A DNA stretch of 64,000 nucleotides from JANNNF01 sp963772935 (lineage in GTDB: Bacteria; Pseudomonadota; Alphaproteobacteria; Rhodobacterales; Rhodobacteraceae), in contig CAVYZK010000007.1 of NCBI GenBank assembly GCA_963772935.1, forward strand, positions 310,001 through 374,000, given 5' to 3'. The first letter of the stretch is position 1. Each line of letters opens with the position of its first letter. The position numbers and the translations under genes were made by a program. Below are positions 1-7,948 of the stretch, piece after piece. Below the pieces are notes generated by a model, which worked only from the letters and a program-made list of their open reading frames with translations, did no database searches and was not told the origin of the DNA.

Positions 1-2
1 TG

Positions 3-305
3 CCGCAGCGCACTGACATCAACATCAATACTGCCCCCGATGCGTTGGTGTCGGCGCTGACCGCCAATCCGGTGCAGGCTGCGGGGGTGCTGTCCTTGCG
101 CAACAGGCGCGGGTTTCTGACACCTGCCGATCTGGCGGCGGCGGAGGTGGTGCTGTTGCCGGGGGTCGGGTTTACCTCGCAGTATTTCGAGGTGGTGGTG
201 CGGGTGACGGTGGGTGCGGTATCGCAAAGCCAACGCAGTCTGCTGCACCGCAGGCAGGGGGCGAATGGTGCGCCCGACGTGGCCGTGATCGCGCGGCTGC
301 CCTGA
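3..305 (+). CDS. gspK: Type II secretion minor pseudopilin GspK, C-terminal end (partial)
   Basis: The reading frame is open from the window edge to a TGA at 303-305, so only about the last 100 residues are present and no start lies in the window. The segment opens with an INTAPDAL motif, like the 'NVNTAP' stretch of GspK, followed by a helix-hairpin-helix-like SLRNRRGF/LTPADL region and a beta-rich tail ending in a VIARLP-type strand, as in GspK C-termini. GspK caps the type II secretion pseudopilus in the periplasm. An A24 prepilin peptidase about 2 kb downstream fits a type II secretion locus. The call rests on recognition of a C-terminal fragment only. Confidence 0.6.
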   Translation, partial: PQRTDININTAPDALVSALTANPVQAAGVLSLRNRRGFLTPADLAAAEVVLLPGVGFTSQYFEVVVRVTVGAVSQSQRSLLHRRQGANGAPDVAVIARLP

Positions 306-308
306 GCC

Positions 309-342
309 AAAAAAGGGGCGACAGTTTTGCAACTGCCGCCCC
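309..342 (-). terminator. Rho-independent terminator of the DUF4331 gene
   Basis: The arms at 315-326 and 331-342 pair almost perfectly around a TTGC loop. On the minus strand the stem is followed by a run of six T (314 to 309). It lies 48 bases past the stop of the minus-strand DUF4331 gene, in the convergent gap with gspK. Confidence 0.75.
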
Positions 343-389
343 AAGGCTTACTGGTTACAGTACGGGTAAAACTGGCTCACCACTTAAAA

Positions 390-2015
390 TCAGCCTGCTG
401 TCGCCCCAGCGATGGGGGTGTTCAGGTAGGGGAACTTGTTCTGGAACTCTGCTGCCTTGAGCGGGGCACCGTCTGTCAACGCGGCATTGCCGACCGGAGC
501 CTGATCCGGGGTGCAGATGCCAAGGTTCACAAAGTCACTGTCAGTATCTTCCACAGCCCCTGCGACACCCAGTTCGGTTGCCAGCGGCAGCGGATAGCAC
601 AGCGCACCCATCACCACGCGCAGCGCGATATCGACCACGTCGTCGCCCGGACGACGCCCGTTCGGGAAGCCGCCCAGATCTTCGGCAACCAGACCAAAGG
701 CATTCTGGCGGTTGCGCGGGGTGGCCGGGAAGGCGGTGTTCAGACGCATCATTTCCGACCCGGTGACAGTTGCCAACTGGTTCACGCCCGGAAAGCCGGT
801 CAGGAAGGCAGTGACAAGGTCGTTGCGCGGAATGTTCGACGGCGCGATGTTGGAGGTGGCCCCAACCGCCCCGCGGAACAGCAGGTCGATCAGCGCGGGC
901 AGGGTCGGGTTGGTCACATAGGCGGCCAAGGCACCGTCCTGCGTGGGTTCAGCCGCGTTGAACAGGTCTTTGTCCTTGAGGCCGATCACCACTTCGTTCA
1001 CCAGCGGGTTCGACAGGCGCGAAACCTGCACGAATGGCCCGGTCTGGGTCGAGGTGGCGTTGTAGGACGGCCCGGCCGACCGCACCACGTTTTGCGGCAG
1101 GCTGGCAGTCGTCCAACCGCCGATCACGCCGTTGCCCGTACCGGTCAGGCACGAAATCGGCAGTTCCAGCGCGATAGAGGTGACGTTGGCCTTGCCGATC
1201 AGTTCGTCATTGGTGCGGCTTTGGGTGATGCCACCGGTAAAGGGTGTGGCAGTGTTGTACTGCGTCCAGACAGAGCTGGGCGCGCCCTGGATCGGCACAA
1301 GGTTCACAAGGTCAAAGATCTTGCCAAGGTTGACGGCAAAGCCTTCTGCGCGCTGACCGACAAAAACCTTGCCGGGGGTAGCACAGCCCGGAACGCGGAT
1401 CGGCATGATATGGGCATCAGCATAAGCCGCGTAGTTCGGGATGGTCTTGTTGCCGATATTGTCGATCGGCTTGGTAAAGGTGACATTCGTGTTGTCACCC
1501 AACCGGTTTACCGGCTTTACCGAGCCGGTGCGACGGTCGCCGGTGATCACGTTGATCTTGTAGGTTTCGGTTTCGTTGATGCTGGGGCTGCCAACCGTTG
1601 TGCCGATGGCCCCGGCCTGACGCAGCGGGATGGCAACATCGGTGCCGCCCACGTTCAGCGCAATGCCGTTGCCAGCATTCGCAAGGGCGGTGGAAAAGTC
1701 GAATTGAAAGGTCAGATCTTCAATCGCATCGCCAGTGTTGTCGATGTGAATTTCATACACAGCATCATTGTCGAGCGTGAAGTAGTTCGGGCCGCCATAG
1801 GGGGACTGAATCGGAATGTAGTTGGCGATCAGTGTGACATAGTCGGCACGACCGGGTTCATAGCTGCGGAACATGTAAAAGTCGGTGGCATCGACGCGGG
1901 GCATGCCAGCAATCGCCGGGGCTTCGCGGTGGCTGGATGCCATGGCCATCGGTGCCGACAGGGCCATGATCCCGGCAAGGGCCGTTCCGATCTTGTAGCG
2001 AGTTTGTTTCTTCAT
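390..2015 (-). CDS. DUF4331 family secreted protein
   Basis: A 541-residue protein of the DUF4331 family. The mature N-terminus carries the family hallmark ASSHREAPAIAG, followed by DATDFYMFRSYEPG and a YFTLDNDAVYEIHIDN stretch. A signal peptide of about 30 residues (MKKQTRYKIGTALAG then an ALSAPMAMA cleavage region) points to export. The first in-frame ATG at 2027 contains the ribosome binding site itself (GGAGG at 2020-2024), so the start at 2015 is preferred. The biochemical role of DUF4331 proteins is not established. It sits next to type II secretion genes, so it could be an exported substrate, but that is only inference. Confidence 0.85.
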   Translation of the reverse strand: MKKQTRYKIGTALAGIMALSAPMAMASSHREAPAIAGMPRVDATDFYMFRSYEPGRADYVTLIANYIPIQSPYGGPNYFTLDNDAVYEIHIDNTGDAIEDLTFQFDFSTALANAGNGIALNVGGTDVAIPLRQAGAIGTTVGSPSINETETYKINVITGDRRTGSVKPVNRLGDNTNVTFTKPIDNIGNKTIPNYAAYADAHIMPIRVPGCATPGKVFVGQRAEGFAVNLGKIFDLVNLVPIQGAPSSVWTQYNTATPFTGGITQSRTNDELIGKANVTSIALELPISCLTGTGNGVIGGWTTASLPQNVVRSAGPSYNATSTQTGPFVQVSRLSNPLVNEVVIGLKDKDLFNAAEPTQDGALAAYVTNPTLPALIDLLFRGAVGATSNIAPSNIPRNDLVTAFLTGFPGVNQLATVTGSEMMRLNTAFPATPRNRQNAFGLVAEDLGGFPNGRRPGDDVVDIALRVVMGALCYPLPLATELGVAGAVEDTDSDFVNLGICTPDQAPVGNAALTDGAPLKAAEFQNKFPYLNTPIAGATAG

Positions 2016-2238
2016 CAAATCCTCCATTCTGCCGGTGCCAGAAACCGTGTTGTGACTGCGTCAATGCGCTGTATTCTTCGTCACAGCCGCCGGATTTGCC
2101 CTTGTGGACAGCCCGGCTGCTGGTCTGGCTTACTGGTCTTACGGGGGGGTAATTGCCGAAGTTTCACGCTGGCCGGAAAAGAAGCGTAAATGCCGGGATT
2201 TCGGGAACACGAAATGGTGAGCACGCGGTGACGGTGAC

Positions 2239-2733
2239 ATGACACTGCCTTTTCCTGACTATGCGGTGGCGATCTGGCTGGCGACGGGCGCTCTGACGAC
2301 CGCCTTGCTGGCCATTGCGTGGATCGACCTGCGCAGTTTTCGCATACCCGATGCGATCAGCCTGCCGCTGATCGGCACCGGGCTGGCACTGGCCGCACTT
2401 GCGCCGGGCTGGGGGCATCATCTGATCGGGGCGGTGGTCGGGTTTGTGCTGCTGGCGGGCATCGGCGAGGTTTACTATCGTCGCACCGGGCGGGAAGGTC
2501 TGGGCCTTGGCGACGCGAAACTGTTCGCCGCGGCGGGTGCCTGGCTTGGCTGGCAAGCCTTGCCACAGGTGTTGCTGGTGGCGTCGATCACTGGGCTGAT
2601 CTTTGTGCTTACACGGCAATGGATGGGTGCCAACGGCAAAACCGGGGGGGCCATCGCCTTTGGTCCATGGCTTTCACTGGGGTTCTGGGGGGCTTGGGTG
2701 GCACAGGTCTGGATGGCGCTGACCGGGCATTAG
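2239..2733 (+). CDS. A24 family prepilin peptidase (catalytic domain only)
   Basis: A 164-residue multi-spanning membrane protein with both aspartates of the GXGD prepilin peptidases: the first in AWIDLRSFRIPD near residue 30, the second in GLGLGDAKLF near residue 93. It lacks the N-terminal cytoplasmic methyltransferase domain of full-length GspO/PilD, so it resembles the short CpaA/TadV type or a split GspO. It would cleave leader peptides of pseudopilins such as GspK at the inner membrane. Location next to gspK supports service to the type II secretion system. Family assignment is firm; the exact partner is inferred. Confidence 0.85.
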   Translation: MTLPFPDYAVAIWLATGALTTALLAIAWIDLRSFRIPDAISLPLIGTGLALAALAPGWGHHLIGAVVGFVLLAGIGEVYYRRTGREGLGLGDAKLFAAAGAWLGWQALPQVLLVASITGLIFVLTRQWMGANGKTGGAIAFGPWLSLGFWGAWVAQVWMALTGH

Positions 2734-2839
2734 GCACTTTGGCCCCCGGGGCCGTGCGACTGCGGCAAAGGTTCATTGTAACGGCTTGCATAAATCGCGA
2801 TCTCGCGTCTAACGTGGGGTATGTCCTGCCGGAGGTCTG

Positions 2840-3610
2840 ATGCCCAACCCGAACCCGCGGCCCGAAGCGATCCGTATCGAAGGACTGCGCAAGTCCTTTG
2901 GCCCGCTTGAGGTTTTGAAGGGCGTATCGCTTTGCGCGCATGAAGGTGATGTGGTGGCGATCATCGGCGGGTCGGGGTCGGGCAAATCGACCATGCTGCG
3001 CTGCATCAACTTTCTCGAAACCCCGACATCCGGAAAAATCGTGATCGGCGGCGAGGAAATCGCCCTGCGCGCCGACGGTTCCGCCGCCAACCGCCGCCAG
3101 ATCGAAGCTGCGCGTCAACGGTTGGGAATGGTGTTCCAAAGCTTCAATCTGTGGACGCACAAGACCATTCTGGAAAATCTGATCGAAGTGCCGGTGCATG
3201 TGCTCAAGGTGCCGAAGGCCGAGGCCACGGCCCGGGCCCGCAAGCTGCTGGAACGTGTGGGGCTGGCGGCCAAGGCCGACGCCTACCCCGCCTTTCTGTC
3301 GGGCGGCCAGCAACAGCGCGCCGCCATCGCCCGCGCCCTGTGCGTCGAACCCCGCGCCATGCTGTTCGACGAACCGACCAGCGCCCTCGACCCCGAACTG
3401 GTGGGCGAGGTTCTGGGCGTGATCCGCGATCTTGCCGCCGAAGGGCGCACCATGATCCTTGTGACGCATGAGATGAAATTCGCCCGCGAGGTCGCAAGCC
3501 ACGTCATCTATCTGCACAACGGCGTGGTCGAAGAAGAGGGCCCGCCAGACCGCCTGTTTGGCGCGCCGCAATCTGAACGTCTGAAACAATTCCTGAAATC
3601 CGTCGCCTGA
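2840..3610 (+). CDS. Polar amino acid ABC transporter, ATP-binding protein (HisP/OccP type)
   Basis: A 256-residue ABC ATPase with Walker A GGSGSGKST (residues 43-51), Q-loop VFQSFNLW, signature LSGGQQQR (153-160), Walker B MLFDEPT (174-180) and the switch histidine in VTHEMKFAREV. Spacing and the EMKFAREV motif are typical of the histidine/lysine/arginine/octopine group. It is the first gene of a four-gene plus-strand operon: ATPase, binding protein, two permeases. It would energise uptake of a basic or other polar amino acid at the inner membrane. A ribosome binding site (GGAGG) lies just upstream of the ATG. Substrate cannot be fixed from sequence. Confidence 0.9.
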   Translation: MPNPNPRPEAIRIEGLRKSFGPLEVLKGVSLCAHEGDVVAIIGGSGSGKSTMLRCINFLETPTSGKIVIGGEEIALRADGSAANRRQIEAARQRLGMVFQSFNLWTHKTILENLIEVPVHVLKVPKAEATARARKLLERVGLAAKADAYPAFLSGGQQQRAAIARALCVEPRAMLFDEPTSALDPELVGEVLGVIRDLAAEGRTMILVTHEMKFAREVASHVIYLHNGVVEEEGPPDRLFGAPQSERLKQFLKSVA

Positions 3611-3643
3611 AGGCGGGTCAAAAATACCAACAAGAGGTCTGAT

Positions 3644-4411
3644 ATGAAAAAGCTGCTGATCACCGTTGCCGCCCTTGCCTTTGGCACCGCCGCCATGGCC
3701 GAGCCGATCAAGGTTGGGATTGCGTCCGAACCCTACCCGCCCTTTGCGGCCCCCGATGCGTCGGGCGCATTCACCGGCTGGGAAGTGGACCTGATCAACG
3801 CGGTCTGCGCCGCCGCCGCGATGGAATGCGTGATCACCCCGGTGGCTTGGGATGGTATCATCCCATCGCTGACCGGCGGGCAGATCGACGCCATCATGGC
3901 GTCGATGTCGATCACGGATGAGCGGATGAAAACCATCGACTTCTCCAACAAATACTACAACACCCCCACAGTGATCGTGGCTGGCAAAGACAGCGGCATC
4001 ACCCCTGATGAGGCTGGCCTGACCGGCAAGATCATCGGCGTTCAGGTGGCGACCGTACACGAGGCCTATGTGCAAAAGCATTTCGCCGGGGTGGCCGGTG
4101 AGATCAAGATTTACCAGACACAGGACGAGGCCAATCAGGATCTGGTCGCAGGCCGCATTGATGCGACGCAGGCCGACAGCATCGCCTTGGGCGATTTCCT
4201 GAAATCCGAGGCTGGCACCGCCTGCTGCGCCAGCATGGGGGCTGTCGCCGACGACCCGGAAGTGTTGGGTCTGGGTGTGGGGGTTGGCCTGCGCAAAGGC
4301 GATGAAGAGTTGAAGGCCAAGTTCAACGCAGGCATCGCGGCGGTAATCGCAGACGGCACCTATGACAAGATCTCGGCCCCGTACTTCGCCACCTCGATCT
4401 ACGGGAACTAA
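3644..4411 (+). CDS. Periplasmic amino acid-binding protein (lysine/arginine/ornithine/octopine family)
   Basis: A 255-residue family 3 solute-binding protein. Residues 1-19 form a Sec signal peptide with an AMA cleavage motif. The mature N-terminus IKVGIASEPYPPF and the motifs GWEVDLINAVCAA, WDGIIPSLTGGQIDAI and SITDERMKTIDFS are typical of HisJ/ArtJ/OccT-like proteins. Cysteines in AVCAAAAMECV match the conserved disulphide of this group. It sits 33 bases after the ATPase with an AAGAGG ribosome binding site, and would deliver the ligand to the permease pair that follows. Confidence 0.9.
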   Translation: MKKLLITVAALAFGTAAMAEPIKVGIASEPYPPFAAPDASGAFTGWEVDLINAVCAAAAMECVITPVAWDGIIPSLTGGQIDAIMASMSITDERMKTIDFSNKYYNTPTVIVAGKDSGITPDEAGLTGKIIGVQVATVHEAYVQKHFAGVAGEIKIYQTQDEANQDLVAGRIDATQADSIALGDFLKSEAGTACCASMGAVADDPEVLGLGVGVGLRKGDEELKAKFNAGIAAVIADGTYDKISAPYFATSIYGN

Positions 4412-4416
4412 GCCTT

Positions 4417-5170
4417 TTGTCGGCGCTTGCCGGGGTCGCGTTCGCGGCCTCCTCGCTGGACCTGCTGGCCTATTCGCCCCCCGGTTGGGGGGCGAACCTG
4501 CTGCGCGGTCTGGTCAATTCGGTCCTGATCGCGCTTGGCGCGTTTGGCGTGGGGTTGGCGATTGGTACGGCAGGGGCATATGGCAAGCTCTACGGCAGTC
4601 CGGTGGTGAAAGACCTGCTGGCGATCTACACCACGCTGGTTCGCGCCGTGCCGGAACTGGTTTTGATCCTGATCCTGTATTTCGGCGTCACCGACGCGGT
4701 GAACCGCCTGCTGATTTCCTTCGGCCATGATGCCATCCAGATCAACGGCGTGATTGCGGGGATTCTGGTGCTGGGCGTGGTGCAGGGCGCCTATGCGACC
4801 GAGGTGTTGCGTGGGGCCATCCTCGCCGTGCCCGCAGGCCAGATCGAGGCGGCGCGTGCCATGGGGATGCCGCCGGGCATGCTCGCGCGGCGGATCACGC
4901 TGCCGTCGATGCTGTCTTTCGCGCTGCCGGGCCTTGCAAACCTGTGGCTGGTGGCGACCAAGGATACCGCCCTGCTTGGCGGTGGTAGGCTTTGCAGAGC
5001 TGACGCAGGAAACCCGGCAGGCGGCAGGCACCACCAAGGCCTATTTCACCTTCTTCATGGCGGCGGGGGTGCTGTATCTGCTGCTGTCGCTGACCTCGAC
5101 TTTCGTGTTTTCGCGGATCGAAAAACGGGCAAGGCGCGGCTTGCGCAGCGCCAGCGGGGCAGGCCGATGA
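4417..5170 (+). CDS. Amino acid ABC transporter permease 1 (HisQ type), frameshifted
   Basis: An inner-membrane permease with the family EAA-type loop VPAGQIEAARAMGMP. The frame is broken at about 4976-4977, where CTGCTTGGCGG stands in place of the expected CTGCTGGCGG. Beyond the extra T the correct C-terminus (AVVGFAELTQETRQAAGTTK and a last membrane helix) continues in the next frame to a TGA at 5168-5170. Removing one base gives exactly 251 codons, normal for HisQ. The stop then overlaps the next ATG as ATGA. The start is a TTG at 4417, five bases after the binding-protein stop, with no strong ribosome binding site, so it could be misplaced. The apparent fusion to permease 2 is an artefact of the shift. 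Confidence 0.8.
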
Positions 5171-5937
5171 TCGCCGGTATTCCCCTGCGCCGATGGGTGA
5201 TGGCGGGCATCGGGGCTGCGATTGTGGTCTGGTGCGTGGTGGCGTTGCGTTGGGACTGGTTGCCGAAATACTTGCCGATGGCCGCCTTGGGCATCTGGCG
5301 CACCATCTGGATTTTGTGCGTCACAACCGTGTTGGGCATGGCCTTGGCGATCCCGTTGGGGTTGGCCCAGGCCGCTGGCCCTTGGTATCTGGCCACCCCG
5401 GCGCGGGTGTTCTGCACAATAATTCGCGGCACACCGCTGCTGCTGCAACTGTGGCTTTTGTACTTTGGCCTCGGGTCGCTGTTCCCGCAAATCCCGTGGA
5501 TCAGGCAAAGCGACTTCTGGCCCTTGCTGCGTCAAGCATGGCCCTACGGCGTGCTGGCCCTGACCCTGTCCTTCGCGGCGTACGAGGGCGAGATCATGCG
5601 CGGTGCCTTCAAAGGCGTGCCGGGCGGGCAGTTAGAGGCCGCAAAGGCCATGGGCATGCCGCGCCTGACGATTCTGCGCCGCATCTGGTTGCCGCAGGCC
5701 ATTCACCGCGCCTTGCCGACTTTGGGCGGTGAAACCGTGCTGCAACTGAAAGCGACACCTTTGGTCGCAACCATCACAGTGGTCGATATCTACGCCGTGT
5801 CCAGCCGGGTGCGGCAGGACACGCTGATCATCTATGAACCGCTGCTGCTGCTGGCGGTGGTCTATATGGTAATCACCGGGTTGATCGTGCTGGCGTTCAA
5901 GTGGCTGGAGAACCGGGTGCCCGCGCGGACGGCCTAA
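5167..5937 (+). CDS. Amino acid ABC transporter permease 2 (HisM type)
   Basis: A 256-residue inner-membrane permease, intact. It carries the characteristic RGTPLLLQLWLLYFG motif, the EAA loop GVPGGQLEAAKAMGMP and a GETVLQLKATPLVATI stretch, all typical of HisM/OccM proteins. About five membrane helices are visible. Its ATG overlaps the corrected stop of permease 1. Its stop overlaps the 3' end of the convergent DUF1513 gene by a few bases. It would pair with permease 1 and two copies of the ATPase. Confidence 0.9.
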   Translation: MIAGIPLRRWVMAGIGAAIVVWCVVALRWDWLPKYLPMAALGIWRTIWILCVTTVLGMALAIPLGLAQAAGPWYLATPARVFCTIIRGTPLLLQLWLLYFGLGSLFPQIPWIRQSDFWPLLRQAWPYGVLALTLSFAAYEGEIMRGAFKGVPGGQLEAAKAMGMPRLTILRRIWLPQAIHRALPTLGGETVLQLKATPLVATITVVDIYAVSSRVRQDTLIIYEPLLLLAVVYMVITGLIVLAFKWLENRVPARTA

Positions 5938-6986
5938 ATCCTGACGATATGGTTATCCCACAGTGTAGCATGGCGAGCGAGCGGCTTTAGCCCGTCATCC
6001 TCGACCGCCCACAAGGCCCCCGCGCCGTCGCTGGCGATGAAACCGACCCCGGTGGCCGCCATCCCGCAGACATCCGCCCGCCGCCACGTCGCCAGATGCG
6101 CACCGCTGGCGGCAAAACGCATGACGATACCGCCTTTGGGCGAGGTGATGGCGATATCACCCGTCGCCGGGTCCACCGCGATCGACCCGGCATAGCCCAG
6201 CATTGCATAGGCATCAGCATCGGGGGTGGGGCATAGAACGGGCGGCTGGCCGGGCGTCCACAGGCCGAGCAGGGGCACCGGGTCGGCGGGGTCGCCTTCC
6301 CACTGCATCGCGAATGCCACGCCGGTTTCCGTCAGCGCCAGATGGCGGATCGAGTTTTGCAGCAAGTCGGGCAGATCGGCCTGCGCCAGCACTGTCCCAT
6401 CATGGGACAGTTGCGTCAGGTTGGGGTGCATGCTGGCAATGTTCAGCTTGGTGCGGTCGGTGGGGTCGGTGACGATGCCCCCGTTGGCGACGATCAGGCT
6501 GCCATCACCCATCCGCTTCATATCATGCGGGCCGATGCCGCCGCTGGCCCATTCACCGATGCGGGTATAGTCGCTTGTGCGCCACAGGCCGATGCGACCT
6601 TCGGACGTTTCCGCCACCACCTCCGAGGTATAAAGCGTCTCTGCACCCGCAGAAAACGCTCCGTGGCCGTTGAACTGGCGACCATCGGGCGGAGTAATCC
6701 GGTGGGTGACGGTACCATCCACACAGTCGATCACCAGCCCGAAGGTGCCGGGGCGGCGGGCAAAGGCTACCGCAACAGGCTGCGTCGGATGTGCCGCCGC
6801 TGCATGGCCGCGCGCGGGCAGGGGGATGGAAAACAGACTGTCGCCCGTCGCCGACAACCCGTGCAGGGCGTAATCCTCGCCCAGTTTGCCCGCCGCCAGA
6901 TGCGTGGGGCTGCCCGCGTCGGCCCACGTGGGCAAGGGCAGGCCAGACGCCAGCAATCCCGCCAGAAATCCGCGCCGGGTGGCCAT
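5934..6986 (-). CDS. DUF1513 family protein of the imelysin/iron cluster
   Basis: A 350-residue exported protein. The N-terminus MATRRGFLAGLLASGLPLP resembles a Tat signal peptide (RRGFLAG). The body shows beta-propeller-like repeats, including GHGAFSAGAETLYTSEVV and GIGPHDMKRMGDGSLIVANGG, which are hallmarks of DUF1513. Its start overlaps the stop of the upstream imelysin gene by one base, so the two are translationally coupled. In many Proteobacteria DUF1513 closes an imelysin - di-haem oxidase - imelysin operon tied to iron acquisition, and the same order is seen here. Molecular function is unknown. Confidence 0.85.
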   Translation of the reverse strand: MATRRGFLAGLLASGLPLPTWADAGSPTHLAAGKLGEDYALHGLSATGDSLFSIPLPARGHAAAAHPTQPVAVAFARRPGTFGLVIDCVDGTVTHRITPPDGRQFNGHGAFSAGAETLYTSEVVAETSEGRIGLWRTSDYTRIGEWASGGIGPHDMKRMGDGSLIVANGGIVTDPTDRTKLNIASMHPNLTQLSHDGTVLAQADLPDLLQNSIRHLALTETGVAFAMQWEGDPADPVPLLGLWTPGQPPVLCPTPDADAYAMLGYAGSIAVDPATGDIAITSPKGGIVMRFAASGAHLATWRRADVCGMAATGVGFIASDGAGALWAVEDDGLKPLARHATLWDNHIVRI

Positions 6987-7948
6987 CAGTCACCATCCTG
7001 CGAGTTGAAGCCCAACCCCACGCCCAAGGCGGGCGCGAGTTCTGCCACCACCGCATCGCGGGCGGCGCGCACCGACTGTTGCAGGATTTCGACCTTCAGC
7101 CAGCCTTGCGGATCGGCAACCCCCGCCAAAGCCGGATCATCCATCGCCGCGACCAGCTTGGCCGCGCGGTCGAAGGCCGCTTTTGTGGTGGGGATATCGG
7201 CGTCAAGTGCCAGTGCCATATTCCGCAGGGCGGCCACCGAAAGGCCGATGTTGCGCAGGCTGCGCGACGAGGCGCGGGCCTCGGCCCGTTCGGGGCGGGG
7301 TTTGTCAAAGCTGCCAAGCGGGCGGCCGATGCGGCCATCTGCCAGCCCTTCAATCCCGGTGGCAAGCTGGGTGAACAGCGCCTGTTTGCCTTCGGAATCC
7401 GTCAGATACACGGTGTTGCCGGGCTGCCCGGCAGTGGCCAACGTCTGGGCAAAGGCAGGCCAGTCATGGGCCACATCGGCGGCCATTTGTGCAAGGTTGG
7501 TCGCGGTGGCGCGGATCAGCGGACAGGGATCGGCAGGCGGGGCCTCGGCGGGATACAACAGCCGTTCCAACCCCATCAGACCCCGCGCCGCGACCGATTG
7601 CTGGGCGAAGGTTTCAGGCTCTAACGCCGCGGGATCGCCCATCAACAACCCGCGCTGCGCCTTGGCACCCAACCCCTTGGGATCGGGCCAGAACGCAATT
7701 GCCAAGGCGCGGCCATCCTGTTCGACCGGGCCAAGGTGGATATGCGCAACCGCCATCCATGCGTCGAATGCCGCGTTGAAGGCTGGTTGCAGCGTGGACA
7801 TATCGCAGGTCTGCGTGGCGGTATCGGCAAGCGTCGCTGTTGCCGTCGCAAAGCCGGCATAGCCCTGCCCGATCTGCTCCAATGCGGCGGGCACGTCGGC
7901 ATGGGCGGGGGTGGCAAGGATCAGCGTCAGGGCAAGGGCGCGCAGCAT
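6986..7948 (-). CDS. Imelysin family protein lacking the GxHxxE histidine
   Basis: A 320-residue secreted protein with a signal peptide (MLRALALTLILATPAHA). It matches the second, shorter imelysin of irpA-irpB-type iron clusters: AWMAVAHIHLGPVEQ near residue 64 and a QSVAARGLMGLERLLYP motif near 118-133. The GxHxxE motif of classical imelysins is replaced here by G-L-M-G-L-E (residues 123-128), so the putative metal-ligand histidine is missing while the glutamate remains. It lies directly after the di-haem gene with no gap and overlaps DUF1513, so it is one operon. A role in periplasmic iron handling is inferred from context. Confidence 0.85.
   Translation of the reverse strand: MLRALALTLILATPAHADVPAALEQIGQGYAGFATATATLADTATQTCDMSTLQPAFNAAFDAWMAVAHIHLGPVEQDGRALAIAFWPDPKGLGAKAQRGLLMGDPAALEPETFAQQSVAARGLMGLERLLYPAEAPPADPCPLIRATATNLAQMAADVAHDWPAFAQTLATAGQPGNTVYLTDSEGKQALFTQLATGIEGLADGRIGRPLGSFDKPRPERAEARASSRSLRNIGLSVAALRNMALALDADIPTTKAAFDRAAKLVAAMDDPALAGVADPQGWLKVEILQQSVRAARDAVVAELAPALGVGLGFNSQDGD

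Noticed and set aside
327..2189. A 620-residue plus-strand frame
   Set aside because: It lies opposite the DUF4331 gene, which has a signal peptide, ribosome binding site, terminator and clear family motifs.
2609..4081. A 490-residue minus-strand frame opposite the amino acid transporter
   Set aside because: It is an antisense shadow with biased composition; the plus-strand ATPase and binding protein have full family motifs.
4417..5937. A fused 506-residue double permease
   Set aside because: The fusion arises from one extra T at 4976-4977; the correct HisQ end lies in the next frame and overlaps the HisM start as ATGA.
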